A stretch of 64,000 nt of DNA. Origin: Bacillus massiliigorillae (GTDB taxonomy: Bacteria > Bacillota > Bacilli > Bacillales > DSM-1321). Position numbers and translations under genes: made by a program. Of this stretch, positions 17,725 to 27,495 are shown in pieces; within the stretch, counting starts at the first letter, position 1; the number at the start of each line of letters is the position of its first letter. The notes under the pieces were generated by a model. It had not been told where the DNA came from and searched no databases. It worked only from the letters and a program-made list of their open reading frames with translations. The DNA lies in assembly GCF_000380245.2 (NCBI RefSeq), contig NZ_HG428741.1:2611665-2675664 (forward strand), written 5' to 3'.

Positions 17725-18801
17725 TTACTTTTGAACTTTCAACTGCATTAAATAAGCTGCTAATGCATCCAGTTCTTGTTGTGACATGTTAGCGTAGCTA
17801 GGCATTTTATTACCAGGTTTTAATTCTTGAGAATCTGTTAACCATTTTTTCACATTCTCTTCATTATGATCTAGAATACCAGCTACTTTTTCACGCTCTC
17901 CAAAAGTTGCTAAGTTTGGAGCTTTTCGCGCTTCAGCTGGTCTCGAATCATTAGGTGTTACAGCATGACAGCCAATACAACTTTTGTTGAAAATTTCTTC
18001 ACCTTGTTGTGCAACAGACCCTTCAACCTTAGGCTTCGCCTCTGCACCCTTCATATCAGCAATCCATTGCTTAAATTCATCTTTTGAAACGGCTTTCACT
18101 TTAAAATCCATTAAAGCATGTGACGGCCCACAAAGCTCAGCACATTTTCCATAAAAAACATTCTCCGCCTCTTTCGCTTTTTCACTATCAAACTCTAAAT
18201 AAAATTTGTTAATGTTATCTGGGTTAGTATCGATTTTACCTCCAACAGCTGGAACCCAGAATGAGTGCTTTACGTCTGCTCCAGTTACATTAAAATACAC
18301 TCTTTCATCAGTAGGAACAACTAAATCCTGGCTCGTTATTACGCCATGATCTGGATATTCAAATTCCCACCAATAAAGATTTGCGCGTACATTAACTACT
18401 GTTACATCACCTTTTGTTTTACCATCCTTATCTTTCTTCTCCATTGGTGCCGTATCAGCAAACTGGAAAGTATAAGACACAGTTGGAACAGCAAGGATAA
18501 TTAACAATAAAATCGGGATAACTGTCCAAATAATTTCAAGCTTGTGACTTCCCTCTACTTGTTTTGGAATTTTGTTGTCTTTACGTCTAAAACGCAGAAC
18601 TGCAATAATGAACAACAAAGTCACAACTACGATTACTAGTACCATAATAAATACACTTAAGGCCATTAAATCGTATTGTTTTTGCGCTACTTCTCCCGCA
18701 GGCTTTAACGTGGATAAATATGGTTTACCACAGCCAGCTAGTATAAGCGTTAAAAGTGTAAATAACCCAAACACACGCCATTTTTGTAGCCGTTTTTTCA
18801 T
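17725..18801 (-). CDS. ctaC: Cytochrome caa3 oxidase subunit II with fused cytochrome c (CtaC), lipoprotein
   Basis: A lipoprotein signal ends in ILAGC, with Cys24 as the lipidated residue; two membrane helices follow (about 48-70 and 90-112). The cupredoxin domain holds the CuA ligands His179, Cys220, Cys224, His228 and Met231, and the C-terminal cytochrome c domain has CIGCH (275-279) and a probable Met333 ligand. This makes the enzyme a caa3 cytochrome c oxidase. I chose the ATG at 18801 (358 residues, normal length). The longer ORF adds 15 residues before the signal peptide. Confidence 0.96.
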   Translation of the reverse strand: MKKRLQKWRVFGLFTLLTLILAGCGKPYLSTLKPAGEVAQKQYDLMALSVFIMVLVIVVVTLLFIIAVLRFRRKDNKIPKQVEGSHKLEIIWTVIPILLLIILAVPTVSYTFQFADTAPMEKKDKDGKTKGDVTVVNVRANLYWWEFEYPDHGVITSQDLVVPTDERVYFNVTGADVKHSFWVPAVGGKIDTNPDNINKFYLEFDSEKAKEAENVFYGKCAELCGPSHALMDFKVKAVSKDEFKQWIADMKGAEAKPKVEGSVAQQGEEIFNKSCIGCHAVTPNDSRPAEARKAPNLATFGEREKVAGILDHNEENVKKWLTDSQELKPGNKMPSYANMSQQELDALAAYLMQLKVQK

Positions 18802-19000
18802 ACCAATGAAACCCCTCTTTCGTAAAAAATTTCTCTTGAATCCCACTTGCTTTTTTACATCAAAATTCCTTCTATTTAAATTTCTTACAAACCAAGAAAG
18901 AATTCCCAGTTAAAAACCGCAGAAAGGCCCCTATAATCACAATAGAAAGGTGGTGTTATAAGAAAAATCCCTGTTTGGGACCAATTTGCTTAATTATGAT

Positions 19001-19033
19001 GGTAGTGGTGATTAGTAACTAATCACCACTACC
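19001..19033. terminator. Hairpin between ctaB and ctaC
   Basis: A 16-bp perfect inverted repeat (GGTAGTGGTGATTAGT and complement) with almost no loop, 13 bases after the ctaB stop. There is no clear T-tract, so it may be a processing or stability element rather than a strict terminator. Confidence 0.55.
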
Positions 19034-19045
19034 TAAAATTTTACT

Positions 19046-19972
19046 TTAAATCAAGGTTACGATAACCATTGAAACAAATAAAATTGTTAAATAATTCAAG
19101 GAATAAATAAACATTCCTTTTGCCCATTTAATATCATCTTTCATTTTAAATCCATATAACCCATACGCTAACCAACCAACATTCAAAATGATTGTTAATA
19201 TAACAAGCGGAGTGCCAAGTGGAAGTAAGAAATAAGGTAAAGGCATTAATAATAATACCCAAAAATTAATAGATAACTTTGTTCTCTTGAACCCTTTTAC
19301 AACTGGTAACATTGGTATACCAGCTTTTCTATATTCTTCACATCTTCTCATTGCTAACGCATAAAAATGTGGTGGTTGCCAAATGAACATCAATAAATAC
19401 AAGACCCAAGCCATAACATCTAAATTGCCATCCACAGCTGCCCAACCGATTAGAGGTGGAGTAGCACCACTAATACATCCAATGATCGTATTAGATACAA
19501 AATATCTCTTAGAAAAAGTGTAGAGTACAACATAAGCGAATACCCCTAACAGTCCAATCAGTGCTGCTGATAGCGTTGTCATTGCTAACAAGATTGTCCC
19601 TACCGTAACAAGAGCAAGACCTAATACTAAAACGCGAATAGAATTTACCTTCCCAGTAACTGTTGGTCTAGCTTTTGTTCGCTCCATTAAATGATCAATA
19701 TCTCGATCAATATAGTTATTTAAGGTACCCGCTCCGCCTATTATTAGAGCTGATCCAACTAACGACAAGAACACAATATCCAAATTATTCAAAAAACTCA
19801 TCCCAGAAAAATGAAGTGCTAACCATAAACCCGTGAAAGTTGTTATTAAATTAGATTTAATAATTCCAATCTTAATAATGGCTAAAAAGTCATCCCATGC
19901 AGACGTTTTAGGTATTTCATTTTGAAGGCTTGATTCATGTGAGGTTTGAGCCAAGACCTTTGAATTCGACAT
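19046..19972 (-). CDS. ctaB: Heme O synthase (protoheme IX farnesyltransferase) CtaB
   Basis: An integral membrane UbiA-family prenyltransferase that adds a farnesyl group to heme B, giving heme O, the substrate of CtaA. The 308-residue protein has the Asp-rich site N85xxxD89xxxD93 followed by RTKARP, and a second polar loop (KRYFVSNTIIGCISGATPP). It is the first gene of the ctaB-ctaCDEFG direction and is divergent from ctaA. Confidence 0.96.
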   Translation of the reverse strand: MSNSKVLAQTSHESSLQNEIPKTSAWDDFLAIIKIGIIKSNLITTFTGLWLALHFSGMSFLNNLDIVFLSLVGSALIIGGAGTLNNYIDRDIDHLMERTKARPTVTGKVNSIRVLVLGLALVTVGTILLAMTTLSAALIGLLGVFAYVVLYTFSKRYFVSNTIIGCISGATPPLIGWAAVDGNLDVMAWVLYLLMFIWQPPHFYALAMRRCEEYRKAGIPMLPVVKGFKRTKLSINFWVLLLMPLPYFLLPLGTPLVILTIILNVGWLAYGLYGFKMKDDIKWAKGMFIYSLNYLTILFVSMVIVTLI

Positions 19973-20684
19973 ATTTCTTCCCCCTATTATAAAATCACTA
20001 AATATAAAAAAGTCTCTATTATATCTATACTAACATTATTCCACACTTTTCTATATTTGTAATGACAGGCGCTCACTAAATATGCATCAAATTATAACAT
20101 AATAATATTAAGAATATACTAATTATGTAATAAATAGATTATAATAACATATTTTAACATTCTCTGTATATTAAATCATAGTTTCATTCACTTTTGTGAA
20201 TTTTTTTTGTCCTGTTTTTGTCTTATTTGTGTCATATCAATACACAAGGATTAATAAGTTTTACATGTTATTATTGTATTTATTTAACAATTATAACTTT
20301 ATTAATTTCCACACTTCATTTATAACCTAAACTTTATTTCTACATAACAACCAAAGAAAATTTACATATAAATACATATCACCCTTTTATTTCTATCAAA
20401 ATAACACAATCCTTTCAACCTTTTTCACTATTTCTACAAATTTTGACCTAAAAATAATACAATACGATTAACTTTCCATGAAAGTTATAATAAATTTGAA
20501 TATTTTTGGAATTATTTAAAAGTTTACCTTATTTTCCACAAAATATGCAATTTATCATTTGAAACAAACATTCTTTTTCATTATGATGGTAATGAGATAA
20601 TAAATTCAATTTTTTTACTATTTAGGAAGTATATTTTATTTATTCTCTGTTTTTTATTTCTATGATGAAGAAGGTGAATGTTCT
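19973..20684. promoter_or_regulatory. ctaA-ctaB divergent control region
   Basis: 712 very AT-rich bases with no credible ORF. TTTGTGAAT at 20193-20201 is an exact match to the ResD consensus I recall, inside the palindrome TTCACTTTTGTGAA. TTTGTGTCA at 20226-20234 is a weaker second copy. ResDE controls heme A synthesis genes in B. subtilis, so a shared control region is plausible. Confidence 0.55.
20559..20587 (+). promoter_or_regulatory. Candidate sigma-A promoter of ctaA
   Basis: TTGAAA (20559-20564), 17 bases, TATGAT (20582-20587), 97 bases upstream of the GTG start of ctaA. Confidence 0.6.
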
Positions 20685-21638
20685 GTGCATAGAGGATTAA
20701 AAAGACTTGCAGTATTAACAACAATAGGTATGCTTTTAATACTTCTTGGAGGCGCTTTAGTTACTAAAACAGGTTCGGGCATGGGGTGTGGAAGATCTTG
20801 GCCATTATGTGAAGGGGAATTTATTCCATCTGTAATCACAGCTGAATTAGTTATTGAATTAGCTCATCGTTTAATCTCTGGAACTGTTGGAATTATGGTA
20901 TTAATTTTATCCATTTGGAGCTGGAAAAGTATCGGTCATATTCGAGAAACGAAATTCCTGTCCCTACTCTCCTTCGCATTTCTAGTTATCCAAGGATTAG
21001 TAGGAGCTGCTGCCGTTATGTGGGGGCAATCAGACTTTGTACTTGCATTACACTTTGGAATTTCGTTAATTTCTTTTGCTTCTGTTTTTCTATTAACTCT
21101 CTTAATCTTTGAAGTTGATAAGAAATTTAAAGCTGAGACAGTCATTATTGATAAAAGAATTACATTTCACACTGTAGGAATTCTTCTATATATTTATTTC
21201 GTTATTTATACAGGTGCGCTTGTTCGTCATACCAAAGCTAGTTTAGTGTGTAAAGATTGGCCGTTGTGTCGAAACAATGAATTTTTCCTACCTACTAATT
21301 TATATGAATGGGTTCAAATGGGACATAGAACGCTAGCAGGGCTTTCATTTGTTTGGATAGCATATACAACCTATATAGTCGTTAAACATTATAAACATCA
21401 AAAAGTAGTCTATTGGAGTTGGATTGCATCACTTATTCTATCTGCACTACAAGTAATTGCAGGAGCATTTATCATATATAGCAGATTAAATCTATATGTA
21501 GCTCTATCACATGCCTTCTTTATTTCTTGTTTGTTTGGGGTTTTAAGTTATTTATTGTTATTAGCTAGTAGAAATAAATCCAATTCAATAATTCTAAAAG
21601 AACGTTCAACTAATAAAGTAGATCAGCCGGCTTCTTAA
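20685..21638 (+). CDS. ctaA: Heme A synthase CtaA
   Basis: This enzyme converts heme O to heme A by oxidising the C8 methyl group. The 317-residue protein has about eight membrane segments in two repeats. Each repeat has a cysteine pair (Cys35/Cys42 in CGRSWPLC, and CKDWPLC in the second half) and conserved histidines (His61 in ELAHRL, ALHFG, MGHRTLAG, LSHAFF). GTG start after GAAGAAGGTGA. It is divergent from ctaB, as in B. subtilis. A dispersed repeat begins at its stop codon. Confidence 0.96.
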   Translation: MHRGLKRLAVLTTIGMLLILLGGALVTKTGSGMGCGRSWPLCEGEFIPSVITAELVIELAHRLISGTVGIMVLILSIWSWKSIGHIRETKFLSLLSFAFLVIQGLVGAAAVMWGQSDFVLALHFGISLISFASVFLLTLLIFEVDKKFKAETVIIDKRITFHTVGILLYIYFVIYTGALVRHTKASLVCKDWPLCRNNEFFLPTNLYEWVQMGHRTLAGLSFVWIAYTTYIVVKHYKHQKVVYWSWIASLILSALQVIAGAFIIYSRLNLYVALSHAFFISCLFGVLSYLLLLASRNKSNSIILKERSTNKVDQPAS

Positions 21639-21960
21639 TAAGAAAAACCGTCACCGATCTTTTTTGATTGATGTTTACGCTCCTTGATTTACTCCCAAAC
21701 AAAAAAGAGCTATGCGGCAATATTGAAATGCTGAAGTGACCCGTTTAGCCCCGACCAGCATAAGACGGCTCGCTTAAGAAATACACTTTTTATTTCTAAA
21801 GCGAGATGGCTTATGACTCGAAGGGTTGGTCGCTGAAGCTAGACACCATTGGTAAGACGAGCTGTTCTTGAAAACCCGCTCTTGGTTTTCAAAACAGGTT
21901 GGCTTATTTCCGAGCATGGCAGGTGTAAGGTTAGACAACACGCAAAATTATATACTTTTT
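21638..21960. repeat. Dispersed non-coding repeat, copy A (long form)
   Basis: The ends match the repeat at 60912-61110 almost base for base (start ATAAGAAAAACCGTCACCG, middle GAGCTATGCGGCA, end GGTGTAAGGTTAGACA). Copy A has about 130 extra bases after GAGCTATGCGGCA. These repeat the same module design: TAAGAC-GGCTCGC, a hairpin around AAGAAATA, GGCTTAT, then GCTAGACACC. It resembles the bcr class of repeats of the B. cereus group. No ORF. Confidence 0.8.
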
Positions 21961-21971
21961 TATCTTTGAAC

Positions 21972-22020
21972 AAAAAAACAGACTTTCCTCGGTCAATGAC
22001 CGTGAAAGTCTGTTTTTTTT
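21972..22020. terminator. Bidirectional terminator between ctaA and pyc
   Basis: AAACAGACTTTC (21976-21987) pairs with GAAAGTCTGTTT (22004-22015), with CGGTCA/TGACCG inside; A7 before and T8 after. Confidence 0.93.
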
Positions 22021-22022
22021 GT

Positions 22023-25000
22023 TTATAAGCCTTCTTTAGTGATTTCTATTAATAAATCTCCTGTCAAAATAGCTTCACCATTTGATACATAAATGTCTTT
22101 AATAAAACCAGTGTAAGGAGCTTGAACTGTTGTTTCCATTTTCATCGCTTCTGTAATGATTAAATGGTCACCTTTTTTCACTTTTTCTCCTTTATCCACT
22201 ATAACTTTAATAACTGTACCTGGCATTGTTGCCCCAATATGGTTTATGTTGCCCGGATCTGCTTTTAGTTTTGACACAACTGTTGATTTTACACTTTCAT
22301 CTTTGATGACGATTTCACGTTGCTGACCGTTCAATTCGAAATAAATATTTCTTGTACCGTCTGCATGTGCATCACCAATAGATATTAATTTTACAATAAG
22401 TGTTTTGCCTGTTTCAATTTCTACCTCTATTTCTTCACCTCTACGCATTCCGTATAGGAATGTAGGCGTATCTAACGTAGAAATATTTCCGAAACGCTCA
22501 ACAGTTCGTACGTATTCTAAGAATACTTTCGGATATAGTGCATATGCAATTAAATCAAGTTCGGTAACTGGACGTTTAATTTCTTGATACAGCTCTTCTT
22601 CTAATTTTTCAAAGTTTACATCCTCTAATAGTTCACCAGGACGTACTGTGATGGCTTCTTTTCCTTTTAGAATTACTTTTTGTAATTCTTGTGGGAAACC
22701 ACCAGCTGGTTGTCCTAACATACCTTCAAATAATTCTACAACAGAGTCCGGGAAATCAAGTGTATCACCTTTTGATAAAACAGCATCTTCGTCTAAATTG
22801 TTTTGAACCATAAACAGCGCCATGTCACCTACAACTTTAGAAGACGGTGTAACCTTAACAATATCTCCGAACATCAAGTTTACACGGCGATACATATCTT
22901 TAACTTCTTCCCAACGTTCTCCAAGACCAACAGCTTTCGCTTGTTGTTGAAGATTACTATATTGCCCACCTGGCATTTCATGTTGGTACACTTCTGTGTG
23001 TGGTGCAATCATTCCACTTTCAAAATCTTGATAATATTTACGAACATCTTCCCAATAATAAGATAGTTGTTCTAATGATTTAATATCTATGTTTGGTTTA
23101 CGCTCAGAACCTTCAAGAGCATAATAAAGAGTATTCGCACTCGGTTGAGAAGTCATACCCGCCATTGTACTTAAGGCAGTATCAACAATATCTACACCTG
23201 CTTCAACAGCTTTAGCGTATGTGTAAATACCGTTACCACTCGTATCATGTGTATGCAAATGAATTGGTAAATCAATTGTATCCTTTAATTCTGAAATTAA
23301 GCGATACGCTGCATCAGGTTTTAGTAAACCAGCCATATCTTTAATTGCTAGGATATGTGCTCCTTGATTTTCTAATTCTTTGGCAAGATTTTTATAATAC
23401 TCAATGTCAAACTTAGTTCTCGTCGGATCATTGATATCACCAGTATAACAAATAGCTGCTTCCGCAATTTTTCCACTTTGTCTAACTGCATCGATAGCTA
23501 TTTCCATACCTTTAACCCAGTTTAAGCTATCGAAAATACGGAAGACATCGATACCAGTTTGAGCGGATTGCTTAACAAATTCTCTAATAACATTATCTGG
23601 ATAATTCTTATATCCAACCGCATTCGCACCTCGAAGAAGCATTTGGAATAAAATATTTGGCATCTTTTCTCTTAATTGAATCAGTCTTTCCCACGGATCT
23701 TCTTTTAAGAATCTATACGCAACATCGAAAGTTGCGCCTCCCCACATTTCTGATGAGAAAAGATTTGGTAACATTTTTGCTGTAGGCTCAGCAACCTGCA
23801 ACATATCTGTCGTACGTATACGTGTTGCCAGTAAAGATTGATGTGCATCTCGGAACGTCGTATCAGTAATTAATACTTCTTTCTGATCTTTAACCCATTT
23901 AACAAGTCCGTCAGCACCTTGGCTGTCTAATATTTGTTTTGTACCTGGTGTGTATTCCAAATCAGTTGGCAAGATAATAGAATGTGGTTTATCAAATACC
24001 GGTTTCTTCTTTTGCTCAACTCCAGGGAAACCATTGATTGTTACATTCCCAATATACGACAGCATCTTCGTTCCACGGTCTTTACGAACTGGGAATACGA
24101 ATAATTCTGGTGTTACATCAATAAATGATGTATCAAAATTACCTGTACGGAAATTTTGATGCTTAATTACATTTTCTAAAAATGGAATATTTGTTTTAAT
24201 ACCACGAATACGGAATTCTTTTAGGTTTCGTGACATTTTATTACAAGCTTGGTCGAATGATAGCGCCCAAGTAGACACTTTCACAAGTAAGGAATCATAG
24301 TATGGGGTAATGACTGATCCTTGAAACGCATTTCCTGCATCAAGGCGCACTCCAAAGCCACTTGCTGAACGATATGCCATAATCTTTCCTGTATCCGGCA
24401 TAAAATTATTAAGTGGGTCTTCTGTTGTAATACGTGATTGGATAGCATAACCAAACAATTGAATATCTTCTTGCTTCGGAATTCTAACTGTTTCATTATG
24501 TAAGCTGTGACCTTCAGCAATTAATATTTGAGATTGTACAATATCAATTCCTGTAATCATCTCTGTTACAGTGTGTTCTACCTGTACGCGCGGATTAACT
24601 TCAATAAAATAAAAACGATTATCTGCTACTAAAAATTCTACAGTTCCCGCATTTAAATAATTGACATTCTTCATAAGTTTAACGGCTGCATCACAAATTT
24701 CTTGACGCAATTCATCTGTTAGTGAGACTGAAGGAGCAATTTCAACTACTTTTTGGTGACGTCTTTGAACAGAGCAATCTCTTTCGAATAAATGAACAAT
24801 ATTTCCTTCATGGTCACCTAGAATTTGAACTTCGATATGCTTTGGATTTTTGATGTATTTCTCAACATATACTTCATCATTCCCAAATGCAGCTTTCGCT
24901 TCAGACTTAGCACGATTATACGACTCTTCAACTTCATCAAGGCTATTGACGATACGCATTCCACGACCGCCTCCTCCAAGTGAAGCTTTAATGATGATTG

Positions 25001-25472
25001 GAAAACCATGTTCAGTTCCAAAAGCTACAACTTCATCAAGACTTTCAACAGGACCATCACTACCTGGAATAATAGGAATTTGTGCTAATTCTGCTTGTGT
25101 ACGTGCTTTGACCTTGTCACCAAACATATCTAAATGTTTAGATTTTGGTCCTATAAATAGAATGCCTTCTTCTTCACATCGTCTAGCGAGGTTAATATTC
25201 TCAGACAAGAATCCATAGCCAGGATGAATTGCATCTACGCCTGAATTTTTGGCAATAGTGATGATTCCCTCAATATCAAGGTACGCATCAATTGGCTTTT
25301 TGCCTTCGCCGACAAGATAAGCTTCATCAGCTTTAAATCGGTGGTAAGATGCGGAATCTTCCTTCGAATAAATAGCTACTGTTCGAATGTTTAACTCATT
25401 ACATGCTCGAAAAACTCGGATTGCAATTTCACCGCGGTTAGCAGCAAGGACTTTTCTTATACGTTTTTCCAA
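22023..25472 (-). CDS. pyc: Pyruvate carboxylase
   Basis: This is the biotin-dependent anaplerotic enzyme making oxaloacetate from pyruvate, bicarbonate and ATP. The 1149-residue single chain has the biotin carboxylase (1-455, with ATP-grasp GGGGRGMRI and EVNPRVQVEH), the carboxyltransferase (about 530-800, DTTFRDAHQSLLATR, and CYTGD), the tetramerisation domain and the biotin carrier with EAMKMETT (biotinyl Lys near 1111). I chose the TTG at 25472, 6 bases after TAGGTG; a GTG three codons earlier lies in the ribosome site. In some Firmicutes Pyc activity is controlled by c-di-AMP, directly or through DarB (also in this window). Confidence 0.97.
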   Translation of the reverse strand: MEKRIRKVLAANRGEIAIRVFRACNELNIRTVAIYSKEDSASYHRFKADEAYLVGEGKKPIDAYLDIEGIITIAKNSGVDAIHPGYGFLSENINLARRCEEEGILFIGPKSKHLDMFGDKVKARTQAELAQIPIIPGSDGPVESLDEVVAFGTEHGFPIIIKASLGGGGRGMRIVNSLDEVEESYNRAKSEAKAAFGNDEVYVEKYIKNPKHIEVQILGDHEGNIVHLFERDCSVQRRHQKVVEIAPSVSLTDELRQEICDAAVKLMKNVNYLNAGTVEFLVADNRFYFIEVNPRVQVEHTVTEMITGIDIVQSQILIAEGHSLHNETVRIPKQEDIQLFGYAIQSRITTEDPLNNFMPDTGKIMAYRSASGFGVRLDAGNAFQGSVITPYYDSLLVKVSTWALSFDQACNKMSRNLKEFRIRGIKTNIPFLENVIKHQNFRTGNFDTSFIDVTPELFVFPVRKDRGTKMLSYIGNVTINGFPGVEQKKKPVFDKPHSIILPTDLEYTPGTKQILDSQGADGLVKWVKDQKEVLITDTTFRDAHQSLLATRIRTTDMLQVAEPTAKMLPNLFSSEMWGGATFDVAYRFLKEDPWERLIQLREKMPNILFQMLLRGANAVGYKNYPDNVIREFVKQSAQTGIDVFRIFDSLNWVKGMEIAIDAVRQSGKIAEAAICYTGDINDPTRTKFDIEYYKNLAKELENQGAHILAIKDMAGLLKPDAAYRLISELKDTIDLPIHLHTHDTSGNGIYTYAKAVEAGVDIVDTALSTMAGMTSQPSANTLYYALEGSERKPNIDIKSLEQLSYYWEDVRKYYQDFESGMIAPHTEVYQHEMPGGQYSNLQQQAKAVGLGERWEEVKDMYRRVNLMFGDIVKVTPSSKVVGDMALFMVQNNLDEDAVLSKGDTLDFPDSVVELFEGMLGQPAGGFPQELQKVILKGKEAITVRPGELLEDVNFEKLEEELYQEIKRPVTELDLIAYALYPKVFLEYVRTVERFGNISTLDTPTFLYGMRRGEEIEVEIETGKTLIVKLISIGDAHADGTRNIYFELNGQQREIVIKDESVKSTVVSKLKADPGNINHIGATMPGTVIKVIVDKGEKVKKGDHLIITEAMKMETTVQAPYTGFIKDIYVSNGEAILTGDLLIEITKEGL

Positions 25473-25508
25473 TCTTAACACCTACTTTTTCTATTTTTAA
25501 TATTTAAT

Positions 25509-25533
25509 AAAGGAGTTGAAATACAACTCCTTT
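25509..25533 (-). terminator. Hairpin between ftsW and pyc
   Basis: AAAGGAGTTG, loop AAATA, CAACTCCTTT, followed on the minus strand by TTATTAAATATT. A weak terminator. Confidence 0.55.
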
Positions 25534-25564
25534 GTATTAACTACAATTTAATGTATTAAACTCT

Positions 25565-26755
25565 TTATGAAGCTATATTTCTCGCTTCCCTATTAAGCTT
25601 ATATTTGTTTTCGTAATTAGTAAACATTGAGACATTTACTAATACACCCATCGAAATGGCTAAAATAACAATCGAAGAACCACCGTAACTAACAAACGGC
25701 AAGGTAACACCAGTAATCGGTATTAAACCTGTTACTCCTCCGAGATTTATAAAAGATTGTATTCCAATCATACTCGAAATCCCAATCACAAGTAAACTAC
25801 CAAATGGATCTCGACATTTCACAGCTATTCGATAACCTCTCAGAATTATAAAACTTAAACAGCCTAATACAAATAATACTCCTTTAGCTCCTAATTCCTC
25901 AGAAATTACCGCCATAATAAAGTCTGTATGAGGTTCTGGTAAATATCCATATTTCTGAATGCTATTACCTAACCCAGAACCACTAACACCGCCTGAACCA
26001 ATCGCTATATAAGAATTAACTAATTGATAGCCTTCTTTCTCTTCATACTTAAAAGGTTCGATAAAACTATAAATTCTTCCCATACGATTTTCAGTAAAAA
26101 TCTGATCCTTCATCAGGAAAAGCACTGGAACAATAATAATTGCTGCAATTAGAAGAATACTACCTAATTTCATTAAGCTCTTAAAGCTCATACCCGATGA
26201 TAAAATAATCGTCGTTGCTATTAATAAAATAATAAGCATTGTACCGAAATCTGGTTGTAAAAAAATCAGAACACATACAATTAATAGAAAAAATAAAGGT
26301 GGAAGTACTCCCGCATTAAAATTATTTATGTATTTTTGTTTTTTCGCATATATAGCGGAAAGATAGATGATAACCCCTAGCTTAATAAACTCTGATGGCT
26401 GTATGTTCATACCAAAAACCTTTATCCAACTTTGGGCATTGTTCGCTGTATGTCCAAAAACATCTAATAGTAATAAAGTACCTATCGATGAAAATACAAT
26501 GGTCATAAGCACAGCTTTACGCTGATACAATTTATATGGAATAATAGCGAAAATAGTAAACGCTATTGCCGCTAAAATTAAGTTTTTGATTTGCTTTATG
26601 TAAAAGTAATTACTATCTACTTCATACTTCGCTGGACCAACAATCATGCTTGCACTGTAAATCATGACTAATCCAAACACACTTAACGCAATAATAGTTA
26701 CAATCAAAACTAAGTCAAACGACCTTATTTTATTTCTTATTTCTTTTTTCAACAT
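25565..26755 (-). CDS. ftsW: FtsW/RodA/SpoVE family peptidoglycan polymerase, probably FtsW
   Basis: A 396-residue SEDS-family protein with about ten membrane segments that polymerises lipid II together with a class B PBP. It shows the family blocks GLVMIYSAS, QPSEFIKL, QPDFGTM, the catalytic aspartate Asp278 in EPHTDFIMAV, and the end LPFVSYGGSS. I prefer FtsW over RodA because it lies directly upstream of pyc and downstream of ylaN, as ftsW (ylaO) does in B. subtilis. It is needed for division septum synthesis. Confidence 0.92.
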   Translation of the reverse strand: MLKKEIRNKIRSFDLVLIVTIIALSVFGLVMIYSASMIVGPAKYEVDSNYFYIKQIKNLILAAIAFTIFAIIPYKLYQRKAVLMTIVFSSIGTLLLLDVFGHTANNAQSWIKVFGMNIQPSEFIKLGVIIYLSAIYAKKQKYINNFNAGVLPPLFFLLIVCVLIFLQPDFGTMLIILLIATTIILSSGMSFKSLMKLGSILLIAAIIIVPVLFLMKDQIFTENRMGRIYSFIEPFKYEEKEGYQLVNSYIAIGSGGVSGSGLGNSIQKYGYLPEPHTDFIMAVISEELGAKGVLFVLGCLSFIILRGYRIAVKCRDPFGSLLVIGISSMIGIQSFINLGGVTGLIPITGVTLPFVSYGGSSIVILAISMGVLVNVSMFTNYENKYKLNREARNIAS

Positions 26756-26963
26756 TTTTTATCGTCCTTATCCGCTAGCATTAACGAAAAAAATGAATCA
26801 GTTAATTAAGTATAACACATTAAACAAATAGTGTGAACCATTCATTTTTATCCGATAACACATTTAATTAATTGTTACATTACTTGTTGTCGATATGAAC
26901 AGACATTCCTCTTTTATTCTTGAATCCACCCTTCCGAATAACACAAATTCCTTTGAACTATTC

Positions 26964-27004
26964 AAAAAAACTCAAACAATTCGTGACAATTGTTTGAGTT
27001 TTTT
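26964..27004. terminator. Terminator after ylaN
   Basis: AAAACTCAAACAATT, loop CGTGAC, AATTGTTTGAGTTTT, with A- and T-runs on both sides. Confidence 0.88.
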
Positions 27005-27013
27005 AGAAACTTG

Positions 27014-27295
27014 TTATTTTTTCATGGATGCTTCGTGTAATACTGACAACTCTCTTTCAAGTTGTTCAAGAAGCGCTCTACCATCTACTACTTCTACCAA
27101 TCCTAAACGGACAGCAAAGTCTATCTCTCTTGAAAGACCAAACATTTGCGTATCCAATACTTCTTCATAAAGCGGACACTGAGGCATAGTAAGGTTATCC
27201 ATTTGTACCTTGATCAATTTTAATATTTTATCAGCATCAGCTTTCAATAAAGCTAACGCCTTCTCACGATGATCAACAAGCATTTCTGACGCCAT
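27014..27295 (-). CDS. ylaN: YlaN family protein (UPF0358)
   Basis: A 93-residue all-helical acidic protein with the YlaN core (HREKALALLKADADKILKLI and CPLYEEVLDTQMFGLSREID). YlaN is essential in B. subtilis under iron limitation, and recent work links it to relief of Fur repression; it may bind iron or Fur. ATG start. It lies upstream of ftsW but is closed off by its own terminator. Confidence 0.92.
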   Translation of the reverse strand: MASEMLVDHREKALALLKADADKILKLIKVQMDNLTMPQCPLYEEVLDTQMFGLSREIDFAVRLGLVEVVDGRALLEQLERELSVLHEASMKK

Positions 27296-27495
27296 TCACA
27301 AATCCCCCGTTTCAGAGCGATTAACTATTTAATCTATCTATAAATTCTAACCTTTCTATCATAAAAATGCAAGGCAATTATTAAGGGAGTTATCCGAAAA
27401 AATGTCATATATAATAAATTAGTGCTTTCCGTTTTTCATACTATTCTTTCTTCTATATACTTAAAAGAGAATATAAGAAAAAAGAGGAGATTATC

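Noticed and set aside
26895..27170. 91-codon plus-strand ORF overlapping ylaN
   Set aside because: Antisense to the well-conserved ylaN and running through its terminator; Ser/Asn-rich.
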